Below the pieces are notes generated by a model. That model did not search any database. It was not told the DNA's origin and saw only the letters and a list, made by a program, of their open reading frames with translations. Below, piece after piece: positions 17,005-25,199 of a stretch of DNA of 64,000 nucleotides. The DNA is from an uncultured Neomegalonema sp. (GTDB lineage Bacteria > Pseudomonadota > Alphaproteobacteria > Rhodobacterales > Rhodobacteraceae). The stretch covers positions 80,072 through 144,071 of the forward strand of contig CALDSD010000091.1 of assembly GCA_937911325.1 (NCBI GenBank). Reading direction: 5' to 3'. How positions within the stretch are numbered: position 1 is the first letter of the stretch; every line of letters begins with the position of its first letter. A program made the translations under genes and the position numbers.

Positions 17005-18456
17005 TCACGATCCAAGCGCTGTGGAAATGGTCGTCGCGTTGTGGCGCATCATGTCGAGATAGGTGGGCGCAGGGCCGTCCGCGTCTGACAGCGCGTCGGA
17101 GTACAGCGTGCCTCCAATGGCTGCGCCGGTCTCGTTCGCGATCTGCTCGAGCAGGCGGTTGTCCGTAATCGTCTCGACGAACACTGCTGAAATGCTCTCT
17201 TTGCGGATCTGTTTGATAAGCTCCGCAACATCCTTGGCCGAAGCTTCGCTCTCGGTGCTGAGGCCTTGCGGCGCCGCGAATGTCAAACCGTAGCTGTCCG
17301 CGAAATAGCCGAACGCGTCATGCGAGGTCACGACCGTGCGCTTGTTTTCGGGGATCTCCGCGACCATTGCGACGACGTCGGCCTGCAGCGCTTCGATCTC
17401 AGCCACGTAAGCGGCGCGGTTCTCGTAGAACGATGCCGCATTGGCGGGGTCCGCCTTCGCCAGCGCCTCGGTCACGTTGTCCACATAGATCACGGCGTTC
17501 TCTAGGCTTTGCCACGCGTGCGGGTCGAACGCGCCGTGATCGTGGCCGTGATGACCGCCATGGCCATGATCGCCGTGATCAACATCCGGCTCCTGAGCGA
17601 TCGGCTCGACATCTGCGCCGGAGGCGTCCTTGAAGAAGTGCTCATTCGCTTCGAACTCGAATGGCATGTGTTCGGTGAAGAACGCGAATTTGCCGGCGTC
17701 AGCAATCGTAACTGTAAACGTGGTAACCTCTTTAGCCGCATCGAAGGTCAAGGCGTAGGCCGCCTCTTTCGCAGCGAGAGCGTCGCCGTGGGTTTTCGTC
17801 TCCGAAGCATCGGCTTCCAGCAGGTCTTCCGCGGTCTCTTCAACGGCTTCGATGTCATCCGCGGACAGGATCACCATCTTCATCGCCGGGTCTGCGTAGT
17901 CGCCGCCTACTTTTGCAAACGACCACGTGTAGGTTCCCGCTTCGAGTTCGAACAGGCCCGCCCACTCGAACGCATGTGCGCCGTGGCCATGGCCGCCTTC
18001 GTGGCCGTGGTCGTCATGCTTGTCCTCGGCATGATCGTCGTGACCGTGATCATCGTGATCGTCATGCTTGTCTTCGCCGTGGTCATCGTGGCCGTCATCG
18101 AACGCAATCGGCTCAACGCCATCTGTCGCCATAACGCGCACTCCGCTGAAGTCCGACGCTTCGACGAGACGGCCGAGCCAGCCTTCGAACTCCAGACCGT
18201 TTTCGATCAGTACTTGCGCTTCGCTGACCGCGCGCGCGTCGGCAGGGCTCGGCTGGTAGACGTGGGCGTCGCCATTCGGGCCGACCAACGTCGTCAGGGC
18301 GATGTGCTCGCCGCCGATGCGCTGGACCATGTCGCCCAGGATAGAGAACGTGGCGACGACGCGGGTCGGCTCATCGGCCTGCGTCAGATTGGGAGCGCTC
18401 AGCGACAGCGCCGCAAGCGCTGTGGCGGAACCAAGCAGAAGTCGACGGGAGAACAT
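17005..18456 (-). CDS. znuA: Zinc ABC transporter substrate-binding protein ZnuA with inserted domain
   Basis: This 483-residue periplasmic protein is much longer than usual ZnuA (about 300-330). A signal peptide covers residues 1-27. Zinc ligands of the family are recognisable: H65 ([10 protein letters not shown]), H313 (FDPHAW), H379 (TSHDAFGY) and D454 (YSDAL). The flexible His-rich loop is expanded: a His/Asp-rich linker (121-160), then a roughly 130-residue folded-looking domain (161-290, with [18 protein letters not shown] and [17 protein letters not shown]), then a second His-rich linker (292-308). The transporter core resumes at 309. It captures zinc in the periplasm and hands it to ZnuB. 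It lies 11 bp downstream of znuB. Confidence 0.92.
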   Translation of the reverse strand: MFSRRLLLGSATALAALSLSAPNLTQADEPTRVVATFSILGDMVQRIGGEHIALTTLVGPNGDAHVYQPSPADARAVSEAQVLIENGLEFEGWLGRLVEASDFSGVRVMATDGVEPIAFDDGHDDHGEDKHDDHDDHGHDDHAEDKHDDHGHEGGHGHGAHAFEWAGLFELEAGTYTWSFAKVGGDYADPAMKMVILSADDIEAVEETAEDLLEADASETKTHGDALAAKEAAYALTFDAAKEVTTFTVTIADAGKFAFFTEHMPFEFEANEHFFKDASGADVEPIAQEPDVDHGDHGHGGHHGHDHGAFDPHAWQSLENAVIYVDNVTEALAKADPANAASFYENRAAYVAEIEALQADVVAMVAEIPENKRTVVTSHDAFGYFADSYGLTFAAPQGLSTESEASAKDVAELIKQIRKESISAVFVETITDNRLLEQIANETGAAIGGTLYSDALSDADGPAPTYLDMMRHNATTISTALGS

Positions 18457-18467
18457 GCGGTGTCCTT

Positions 18468-19334
18468 TCAGATCTCGAGAGAGCGGCGCGGCAATCCCCG
18501 CGCGACAAGGCCGCCCACCGGACCGGCGACCAGCGACACCCCGTAGAACACACCGGCTACGAGAATGATCGCCGGCCCCGACGGCAGGCTGTAATGGTAG
18601 GAAAGCAAAAGCCCGATCAGGCTGGAGAGCATGGCCACGGCGATTGCGGCTGCGATCATGCCGCCGATGCTGACGGCCCAGAACCGCGCCGCGGCGGCCG
18701 GCAGGATCATGATCCCGACCGCCATCAGCGTGCCCAGCGCATGAAAGCCGCCGACCAGGTTCAGCACGACCAGCGTCAAAAACGTGAAATGCGTCACGGC
18801 GCTAAATCCGCTCACCGAGCGGAGGAACTGCGGGTCGGCGCATTCCAACACCAACGGTCGGAACAAAACGGCGAGGGTCAGAACGGACACGCTGGCGATC
18901 GAGCAAAGCAGGATCAGGGCGGCGTTATCGAGGGCGAGCACCGTGCCAAAGAGCACGTGCATCAAGTCGACGTTGCTGCCGCGCGTGGAGACGATAAGCA
19001 CCCCAAGCGCCAGAGAGATCAGGTAGAACGCCGCGAGGCTTGCATCCTCGCGCAGCGCTGTGACCCTCGTGACGAAGCCCGACAGCAGCGCGACGGCCAT
19101 TCCGGCGATCAGTCCACCGATCGTCATCGCCCCCAAAGACAGGCCGGAGACGAGAAACCCAACCGCGGCCCCCGGCAGGATCGCATGCGCCATCGCGTCT
19201 CCGGTCAGGCTCATGCGGCGCAGCATCAGAAAGACGCCGACGGGCGTCGCCCCGATCGAAATCGCGAAGCAGCCCATAAGCGCGCGGCGCATGAAGCCGA
19301 AGTCGGCGAACGGTTGGAAAAACAGATCCCACAT
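18468..19334 (-). CDS. znuB: Zinc ABC transporter permease ZnuB
   Basis: This is a 288-residue polytopic membrane protein of the ABC-3 family. Typical segments are MRRALMGCFAISIGATPVGVFLMLRRMSLTGDAMAHAILPG near the N-terminus (including the GDAMAHAILPG coupling-loop signature) and several further hydrophobic helices to AGPVGGLVARG. I take the ATG at 19334, whose A is the last base of the upstream znuC stop (TAATG), giving tight coupling. A longer frame upstream exists but would overlap znuC. It moves zinc across the inner membrane with ZnuA and ZnuC. Confidence 0.92.
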   Translation of the reverse strand: MWDLFFQPFADFGFMRRALMGCFAISIGATPVGVFLMLRRMSLTGDAMAHAILPGAAVGFLVSGLSLGAMTIGGLIAGMAVALLSGFVTRVTALREDASLAAFYLISLALGVLIVSTRGSNVDLMHVLFGTVLALDNAALILLCSIASVSVLTLAVLFRPLVLECADPQFLRSVSGFSAVTHFTFLTLVVLNLVGGFHALGTLMAVGIMILPAAAARFWAVSIGGMIAAAIAVAMLSSLIGLLLSYHYSLPSGPAIILVAGVFYGVSLVAGPVGGLVARGLPRRSLEI

Positions 19335-20077
19335 TATGCGGCGGCTCGACCACAGGTATGCGTCGGGCCCACGCAGGCCTCGCACTTCTGCCGTGCGCGA
19401 AATTGGTTCTCAACGGTCAGAACCTTCTCTGTCGGGCCATGCGCGACCAGCTCGCGCGCCAACATCAGGGTCTGTGGGAAATGCGCGCTGACGGTTTCGG
19501 CGTCGTGCAACACGGCCAGGACCGTACGGCCTTCGCCATGCCATCTGCGCACAACGCTGATCAGATCGTCCATGGTCTTGGCGTCAATTGCGGCGAAGGG
19601 CTCGTCAAGCAGCACCAGCCGCGCGTCTTGCAACAAGAGGCGCGCGAACAGCGTTCGCTGCATCTGTCCGCCGGACAAAGAACCGATTGGACGGGTCTCA
19701 AAACCCGTGAGGCCGACAGTGGCGATCGCCGACGCGATCCGATCTTGGTGACGCCCGCTTATGCGTCCAAACGGACCGATCTCGCGCCACAGCCCCATGG
19801 CGACCAGATCCATCACCGTCAGCGGAAAGCTTCGATCGATGTCGGATTGCTGAGGCAGATAGGCGATGTCGTCCCGGCGCAGCGCCTCGAACGAAACATT
19901 GCCCGCCAGCGGCGCCAGCGCTCCCGTCATCCCCTTTAGAAGAGTAGACTTTCCCGCGCCGTTCGGGCCGACGATCGCCGTCAGGCTTCCGTCCGCAATC
20001 TCCGTCTGAAGGTTCTGAACGGCGGGAAGACGCTCGTATCCCAGCGTGAGGTCCTGAAAGACGACGGCTGCTGTCAT
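19334..20077 (-). CDS. znuC: Zinc ABC transporter ATP-binding protein ZnuC
   Basis: This 247-residue ATPase has Walker A GPNGAGKST (about 37-45), Q-loop AYLPQQSDID, signature LSGGQMQR and Walker B ARLVLLDEPFAAID, followed by a switch His in VLHD. The C-terminal CEACVGPTHTC segment contains extra Cys and His that could sense metal, as is sometimes seen in zinc ATPases. Start ATG at 20077 overlaps the stop of the small membrane peptide gene upstream by 4 bp. It energises zinc import with ZnuA and ZnuB. Confidence 0.92.
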   Translation of the reverse strand: MTAAVVFQDLTLGYERLPAVQNLQTEIADGSLTAIVGPNGAGKSTLLKGMTGALAPLAGNVSFEALRRDDIAYLPQQSDIDRSFPLTVMDLVAMGLWREIGPFGRISGRHQDRIASAIATVGLTGFETRPIGSLSGGQMQRTLFARLLLQDARLVLLDEPFAAIDAKTMDDLISVVRRWHGEGRTVLAVLHDAETVSAHFPQTLMLARELVAHGPTEKVLTVENQFRARQKCEACVGPTHTCGRAAA

Positions 20078-20208
20078 AACGCCCCCGGTGTCGCGATCGC
20101 CCAAAAGAAACCCGCCCAGAGCGCGGCAATGACAAGGGCGGCCCCGGCGAGCCGCGGACCGGCGCCAAGAAGCAGAAGTCGAATTGAGCTTATCCCGGAT
20201 TCGTTCAT
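20074..20208 (-). CDS. 44-residue single-pass membrane peptide in the znu operon
   Basis: This short gene runs from the ATG at 20208 to the TGA ending at 20074. Its start overlaps the zur stop by 4 bp (ATGA) and its stop overlaps the znuC start by 4 bp (ATGA), so it fills the space between them exactly. The product has a short N-terminal head (MNESGISSIR), then a hydrophobic segment from about residue 11 to 39 with LLLLGAGPRL and AALWAGFFWAIA. Double coupling is strong evidence that it is translated. It may be a small helper or stabiliser of the ZnuBC complex. No named family is known to me. Confidence 0.7.
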   Translation of the reverse strand: MNESGISSIRLLLLGAGPRLAGAALVIAALWAGFFWAIATPGAL

Positions 20209-20606
20209 GAGTGGACCTCATCGACCGTGCAGGACGCACATCGGCCGTGGATCTCGACGACGCGCCGGCCCGGCTCGAAACCCGATTGGCTGGCGATGTT
20301 CGACAGTTGCTCGTGGACAGACGTCGCGAGGTTCTCTTCGACGGCGCCGCAATCATCGCAGATCGCCAGAACCGACATATCCACCGGCCCTTCGCACCGG
20401 CACGCCATGAAGGCGTTGAGCGACTCGAGACGGTGGACGCTGCCGCGTTCCACGAGTTTTTCCAGCGCACGATAAATCGTGGTCGGCGCCAGTCGCGGGG
20501 CGTCGCTTTGCAGCTCTCTCAATAGATCGTAGGCGGACATGGGCGCGTCGCGCTGTCTGAGAACGCGCAGCACATTAGACCGCATCTGTTCGCCTTGTTT
20601 GCTCAT
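20205..20606 (-). CDS. zur: Zinc uptake regulator Zur (Fur family)
   Basis: This 133-residue protein has a winged helix (SAYDLLRELQSDAPRLAPTTIYRALEKLVERGSVHRLES, about 24-61) and a C-terminal dimerisation and metal domain with CRCEG, ICDDCG, EIHGRC and CASC. The CxxC pairs give the structural zinc site typical of Fur/Zur. It is first in a string of zinc-uptake genes, with a palindromic box 29-48 bp upstream of its ATG, so autorepression with zinc is expected. Some Fur-family members sense other metals, but the znuABC context makes Zur the best call. Confidence 0.93.
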   Translation of the reverse strand: MSKQGEQMRSNVLRVLRQRDAPMSAYDLLRELQSDAPRLAPTTIYRALEKLVERGSVHRLESLNAFMACRCEGPVDMSVLAICDDCGAVEENLATSVHEQLSNIASQSGFEPGRRVVEIHGRCASCTVDEVHS

Positions 20607-20634
20607 CGTGTCTGCTCGCCGGAAGAGGCGTTTC

Positions 20635-20654
20635 TGTTATGTTATAACGTTACA
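20635..20654. promoter_or_regulatory. Zur box
   Basis: A 20-bp palindrome centred between 20644 and 20645 has the perfect core GTTATAAC. Eight of ten base pairs are complementary (TGTTAT on the left, CGTTACA on the right). This matches the AT-rich GTTATAAC-type Zur boxes known from proteobacteria and lies in the 139-bp divergent gap between zur and the flavin monooxygenase gene. It may control both directions. Confidence 0.7.
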
Positions 20655-20745
20655 GTGCGCAATAGCGGATTTGGACGATCCGAGGAGATTGAAAAACTCT
20701 TCCGTTTCAGGTGAAGTTTCGTAGATCAGCGATCTCGGATATCCA

Positions 20746-22020
20746 ATGCCAGTTGAAAAAGTCGAAACCCTTGTCGTCGGCGGCGGACAGGCTGGCGTCG
20801 CGATGAGCGAACATCTGTCCAGAGCTGGCGCGCCGCATCTGGTTCTGGAGCGCGGCCGGATCGCGGAACGGTGGCGCTCGGGGCGGTGGGACTCGCTGGT
20901 GGCGAACGGACCCGCCTGGCACGATCGCTTCCCCAACATGGAGTTCTCCGCCTGCGGCCCAGACGAGTTCCCGGGAAAGGAGGCGGTGGCGGATTACTTC
21001 GCGGCCTATGCGGAGAAATTCGACGCGCCCATCAGGTGTGGCGTCGAGGTGATCTCGGTGCGTCGTCACGAAGACCGCGCCGGCTTTCAGGTCGAGACAA
21101 GCGAAGGCCAGATTGACGCGAAGTTCATCGTCGCGGCCACTGGGCCGTTCCAGACGCCGGTGTTTCCGAATCTGGTGCCGGAGAGCGCCGGGGTCGCTCA
21201 GTTCCATTCAGCGGAGTATCGAAACCCGGAGCAACTGAAAGACGGCGCGGTGCTTGTCGTGGGCGCAGGGGCGTCTGGCGCACAGATCGCCGACGAACTT
21301 CTACGGTCGGGCCGCCGAGTTTATCTGTCTGTCGGGCCACATGATCGTCCGCCGCGGAGTTACCGCGGCCGAGACTACTGCTGGTGGCTCGGCGTCCTTG
21401 GCAAATGGGACGCGCCAGCGCGCGAAGCAGGCGCGGAGCATGTCACGATCGCCGTCAGCGGCGCTTATGGCGGACAAACAGTTGAGTTTCGCCGTCTAGC
21501 GGAGCAGGGTGCCACGCTTGTGGGGATGACCGCGTCGTATGACGCTGGAGTGCTCCGGTTCGCCCCGGATCTCGCTGACAATCTCCGCTATGGAGACCGA
21601 AACTACCTTTCAGTGCTCGACGAGGCCGACGCCTATGTCGACCGAAACGGGCTCGATCTGCCCGAAGAGCCGGAGGCGCGGGCGTTTCCCCCCGATCCAG
21701 CCTGCGTCACCGAGCCAATTCTCGAGCTGAACCTCGCCGACGTGGGGATCAATACGATCCTCTGGGCCACCGGGTATTCGCCGGACTATAGCTGGCTGAA
21801 TGTCGACGCGTTTGATGAGGACGGAAAACCCAAACATCAACGCGGCGTCTCGGCGGAGCCAGGCGTCTATTTCCTGGGGCTGCCTTGGCTCTCTCGGCGG
21901 GGCTCCTCCTTCATCTGGGGCGTCTGGCACGACGCCAAGTTCATTGCTGATCAGATCACGATCCAGCGCAACTACCTCGCCTATCGCTCTGCCGAAGAGC
22001 GCGCGTCGATCGGCTCGTGA
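20746..22020 (+). CDS. FAD-dependent monooxygenase/oxidoreductase (FMO-like)
   Basis: This 424-residue flavoprotein has an FAD dinucleotide motif VVGGGQAGVAM (about 10-20), a second nucleotide motif VVGAGASGAQIA (about 169-180), an ATG-type segment (AATGPFQTP) near residue 130 and the late NTILWATGYSPDYSW motif. These fit the class B flavin monooxygenase/putative flavoprotein CzcO-like group. It should oxygenate a substrate using NADPH and O2. It leads a five-gene plus-strand string with RidA, a phytanoyl-CoA dioxygenase-like protein, a Rieske oxygenase and DUF1028. It is divergent from zur, so the Zur box may affect it. Substrate unknown. Confidence 0.8.
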   Translation: MPVEKVETLVVGGGQAGVAMSEHLSRAGAPHLVLERGRIAERWRSGRWDSLVANGPAWHDRFPNMEFSACGPDEFPGKEAVADYFAAYAEKFDAPIRCGVEVISVRRHEDRAGFQVETSEGQIDAKFIVAATGPFQTPVFPNLVPESAGVAQFHSAEYRNPEQLKDGAVLVVGAGASGAQIADELLRSGRRVYLSVGPHDRPPRSYRGRDYCWWLGVLGKWDAPAREAGAEHVTIAVSGAYGGQTVEFRRLAEQGATLVGMTASYDAGVLRFAPDLADNLRYGDRNYLSVLDEADAYVDRNGLDLPEEPEARAFPPDPACVTEPILELNLADVGINTILWATGYSPDYSWLNVDAFDEDGKPKHQRGVSAEPGVYFLGLPWLSRRGSSFIWGVWHDAKFIADQITIQRNYLAYRSAEERASIGS

Positions 22021-22048
22021 GAAACCGCAAGAAACCGGAGTTTCCGAA

Positions 22049-22465
22049 ATGGCGCATCAGCGCATCCGCAAGTTCAACACCAAAGAGACCTATCCGGAGC
22101 AACGGCTCGATAACGATCTTTGCCAGGTTGTGGCGGCGCGCGGAACGATGGTGTTCGTCCGCGGCCAGATCGGCCAGGACCTCGAGACATCGGCGTCGGT
22201 TGGCGTGGGCGATCCCGCAGCGCAGGCGCATCAGGCGATGGAGAACATTCGCATGCTGCTGACCGAAGCCGGGTCGGAGATGTCGCACATATGCCGTTTG
22301 GTCGTTTATTTGACAGACATCCGGCATCGCGAGGCAGTCTACTTGGCCATTGGAGAGCACACCAAGGGTGTGTTTCCGGTCTCGACCGGGCTTGTGGTTT
22401 CGGCGCTTGCGCGTCCGGAATGGCTCGTCGAAATCGAAGCGACCGCAGTTATTCCGGAGGACTGA
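22049..22465 (+). CDS. RidA/YjgF/Rid family protein
   Basis: This 138-residue protein starts at the ATG at 22049. Rid-type features are TMVFVRGQIGQDLE, AAQAHQAMENIRMLLTEAGSEMSHICRLVVYLTD and a C-terminal RPEWLVEIEATAVIP. The C-terminal EIEATAVI pattern fits the family, but the exact imine-hydrolysing Arg (RNCLP-type motif in true RidA) is replaced by SALARPEWL, so it belongs to another Rid subgroup. Such members are often part of catabolic operons where they clear reactive enamine/imine or carbamate-like intermediates. It lies 28 bp after the monooxygenase gene and 1 bp before the dioxygenase gene. Confidence 0.85.
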   Translation: MAHQRIRKFNTKETYPEQRLDNDLCQVVAARGTMVFVRGQIGQDLETSASVGVGDPAAQAHQAMENIRMLLTEAGSEMSHICRLVVYLTDIRHREAVYLAIGEHTKGVFPVSTGLVVSALARPEWLVEIEATAVIPED

Positions 22466-22466
22466 T

Positions 22467-23339
22467 ATGCCGCTTTTGACGCAAACTCAGCAGGACGCGT
22501 TTTGGACAGATGGCTGTGTGACGGTCGAGAACGCTTTGACGCCTGAGGAGCTCTCTGCATGCCGGGCTCAGTTCAGCGCCTGGGTCGAGGAAAGCAGAGC
22601 CGAAACATCGGCCTATGGGGCCATGATCGACGGCCGGCCGCGCTTTGACATGGATCCAAGCCACACCAACGAACATCCGGCGCTGCGACGCGTCTCTTCG
22701 CCGACGGAAGTCTCTGACGCGTTTTTGACGGTTGTACGCAATTCCCGCGTCCCGCAGATGTGCGGAGAGCTCTTCGATCGACCCATTCGGTTCCATCACG
22801 GCAAACTGAACTCGAAGCTGCCCAAGACGCCGACGGTCGTCGAATGGCATCAGGACTTCGCCTTCACACCGCACAGCAACGACGATCAGATCACAGCTCT
22901 GATGTTTCTGGACGACGTGACCGACGAGAACGGTCCGCTGCGGGTCGCGCGCGGCTCGCACAAAGGCCCGATTCACTCCCACTGGCGAGACGATCGTTTT
23001 GTCGGGGCGGTCGACGCCGAGGTGTCCGCGGCGGCGGAACGCGACGTCGTCTACGCGAAAGGCCCGGCGGGGTCGGTTTGCCTGATGCACGTTCGCGCGC
23101 TCCATGCATCGACCGCCAACAACAGCAACGCTCCGCGCACTCTGTTCATCTGCAACTTCGCCGCGGCGGATGCGGCGGCGCTTTCGCCGAACCCGGTGCC
23201 GTCCGAACATATGGGCATGATGGTCGTCGGCGACGATCCGAACGCTGTGCGTGCGACGCCGTTCGAGATGCGCATGCCAGAATATCCAAAGGGGGCCAGC
23301 TTTTTCGTCCAGCAGTCGGATGCGGAAAGCGCTGGCTGA
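22467..23339 (+). CDS. Phytanoyl-CoA dioxygenase family (Fe(II)/2-oxoglutarate) protein
   Basis: This is a 290-residue non-haem iron oxygenase. The iron-binding facial triad is visible as H128-x-D130 (EWHQDFAF) and H213 (ALHAST), and R224 (APRTLF) is placed to bind 2-oxoglutarate. A FLDDVTDENGPLRVARGSHKGP segment is typical of the PhyH family. Start ATG at 22467 follows GGAGGAC at good spacing. It hydroxylates an organic substrate with O2 and 2-oxoglutarate. The substrate is unknown, though in this string it may act on an amine or quaternary amine. Confidence 0.87.
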   Translation: MPLLTQTQQDAFWTDGCVTVENALTPEELSACRAQFSAWVEESRAETSAYGAMIDGRPRFDMDPSHTNEHPALRRVSSPTEVSDAFLTVVRNSRVPQMCGELFDRPIRFHHGKLNSKLPKTPTVVEWHQDFAFTPHSNDDQITALMFLDDVTDENGPLRVARGSHKGPIHSHWRDDRFVGAVDAEVSAAAERDVVYAKGPAGSVCLMHVRALHASTANNSNAPRTLFICNFAAADAAALSPNPVPSEHMGMMVVGDDPNAVRATPFEMRMPEYPKGASFFVQQSDAESAG

Positions 23340-23371
23340 TCGCGGCGCGCTGGGCAAGGAGGTCGTCTCGT

Positions 23372-24460
23372 ATGGACTTCGTCGACGAGCTTCGCGATCG
23401 CGCCACGGGAACTGAACGCACGCTTTCTGGCGCGCTTTACTCCCATCCGGATCATTTTCAGGATGAAGCCGAGCGGCTGTTGTCGCGCGAGTGGCTTTGT
23501 CTCGGACGTGCGGACGAGATCCCGAATGTCGGGGACTACTTTACCGTTCAGGCCATGCACGAACCCTTGTTGGTGACCCGAGCCAATGACGGCGACGTGC
23601 ACGTGCTCGCGAACATCTGCCGACACCGCGGCAGTCCCGTCGCGAGCGGTTCCGGCAACGCCAAGAAGTTCGTTTGCCCCTATCACGCCTGGAGTTACGG
23701 CCTTGATGGCGCGCTGCGCGCGACCCCACGGATGCCGAAAAAGCGGGCCCAGGATCTTTGCGGCCTGCCTCGACACCGATCCGAGATCTGGGCCGGGTTC
23801 GTCTATGTGAACCTGGACGGCGAGGCCGCGCCGATGGCGCCGAGGCTAATGGGCCTGTCAGACATTCTGCAGAACTATCGGACCGAAGAGATGCGGTGCG
23901 TTCACAGCGCTGAAGAGGTTTGGGCGACGAACTGGAAATGCCTCGTCGAGAATTTCATGGAGGCGTCCCACCTCTAGGTCGTGCCTCCGGAGACGCAGCA
24001 TTGGGTGACGCCGACCGGCCTGAGCAAAAAGTTCGACGGCGGCGATGGGTACACGGGCTATGTCGCCAACTACCCCGCCGATGTTCCGGCCCGCGGAAAA
24101 GGGGCGCCGGAATTGACCGCTGAACAGCGCCATCGCTCGACCCTGTTCAGCGTGTTTCCGTGTCACGTCGCCTCGCAATCGGCCAGTTTGCTGGTCTCGC
24201 TCTGTCTGCTGCCGGAGGGGCCCGAGGCCGTGCGGGTGCGTTGGACGGCGTCGGTCTATGCGGATGATTTTTCCGACGAGGAGATCGCCGAGCGGATCAC
24301 GCTTTGGTCCGACGTGAACGCGGAGGATCGCGCCAAGCTCGAGGCGACCCAGAAGGGTTTTCGGTCGCGGTTCGCTGCGGACGGACCTTTGGCGCCAGGG
24401 GACATGGAAGGCACCATCGCGGATTTCCATCGCTATCTCGGCGCCAAGCTCGCTCCCTGA
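23372..24460 (+). pseudogene. Rieske [2Fe-2S] oxygenase alpha subunit interrupted by an in-frame TAG
   Basis: One continuous frame of 363 codons is broken only by TAG at 23975-23977. The N-terminal half has the Rieske motifs C83-x-H85 (CRHRG) and C102-P-Y-H105 (CPYHAWSYG). It runs to NWKCLVENFMEASHL, where the first mononuclear-iron His (H200) sits. The stop is two codons later, and the same frame resumes with VVPPETQHWVTPTG to a normal end. At the place where the second iron His is expected (H-x4-H) the codon is CCT (Pro). So two changes hit the active-site motif. The downstream half has no other stop, pointing to a recent lesion, a sequencing error or, less likely, readthrough. The GTG at 23981 could start a fragment, but it would be inactive. 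Confidence 0.8.
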
Positions 24461-24478
24461 ACTCTCGAAGGGTTTCCA

Positions 24479-25153
24479 ATGACGTTCTCGATTGTAGCCC
24501 GTTGCGCAGACACTGGAATGTTTGGGCTTGCGGTTTCTTCCTCCTCGCCAGCGGTCGCCGCGAGATGTTCCTACACCCAGGCCGGGGTCGGAGCAGTCGC
24601 GAGCCAGAACGTCACCGATCCGACCCTTGGCCCCCGGGCGCTCGAACTGATGGCCCATGGCGCCAGCGCCGCCGAGGCCGTCGAAATTCTGGTTCGAACC
24701 AGCGAGCACATGGCGTATCGGCAGGTGTTGGCGGTTGATACGGCGGGCGGCTCTGCGATCCATTCGGGCGCGAACGCGCTTGGGGTTTGGGCTGAGGCGA
24801 AGGGACCTGACGTCGCCTGCGGCGGGAACCTCCTCGCCAGCGAGAACGTGCCGCAGGCGATGGTGGATTCGTTTGCCGAGTCTTCGGGCCATCTGGGGGA
24901 TCGGCTGATTGCCGTAATGAAGGCTGCCCTATCGGCTGGCGGCGAGGCGGGACCGGTTCACTCCGCTGGGATGAAGCTGGTGCACGACGTTCCGTGGCCG
25001 GTTGCGGATCTGCGGGTCGACTGGAGCGATGACGATCCAATCGAAGAACTCGCCAGGATATGGGATATATACAAGCCACAGCTGGGTGATTACGTCACGC
25101 GCGCCCTCGATCCGTCGCAAGCGCCGAGTTATGGCGTGGCGGGCGATGTTTGA
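24479..25153 (+). CDS. DUF1028 family protein (Ntn-hydrolase-like)
   Basis: This 224-residue protein starts MTFSIVARCADTGMFGLAVSSSSPAVAARC, the family's typical opening. It continues with GVGAVASQNVTDPTLG, the ACGGNLLASENVPQAM segment and HDVPWPVADLRVDW. DUF1028 proteins resemble N-terminal-nucleophile amidohydrolases and are found with amidase or peptide and catabolic genes. The exact reaction is unknown. It is last in the oxygenase string, 18 bp after the Rieske frame, so it may hydrolyse an amide or carbamate product of the pathway. Confidence 0.85.
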   Translation: MTFSIVARCADTGMFGLAVSSSSPAVAARCSYTQAGVGAVASQNVTDPTLGPRALELMAHGASAAEAVEILVRTSEHMAYRQVLAVDTAGGSAIHSGANALGVWAEAKGPDVACGGNLLASENVPQAMVDSFAESSGHLGDRLIAVMKAALSAGGEAGPVHSAGMKLVHDVPWPVADLRVDWSDDDPIEELARIWDIYKPQLGDYVTRALDPSQAPSYGVAGDV

Positions 25154-25199
25154 ATTCGTGGTGAATTCGCCTGCGAGCTTTTCAGCGACTTTTCGGCGC

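Noticed and set aside
15657..17168. 503-codon plus-strand frame over the CobW and DUF1826 genes
   Set aside because: The minus-strand genes have clear GTPase motifs and overlapping starts and stops. The plus-strand frame crosses gene borders and has no motif.
17985..18110. Repetitive GTGATC/ATCGTG-like DNA
   Set aside because: It is the coding sequence of the His/Asp-rich linker of ZnuA, not an independent repeat element.
23975..23977. TAG as pyrrolysine or other recoding signal
   Set aside because: No methylamine methyltransferase context or pyrrolysine genes are seen, the family does not use it, and the adjacent iron-ligand codon is also changed. A lesion or read error is simpler.
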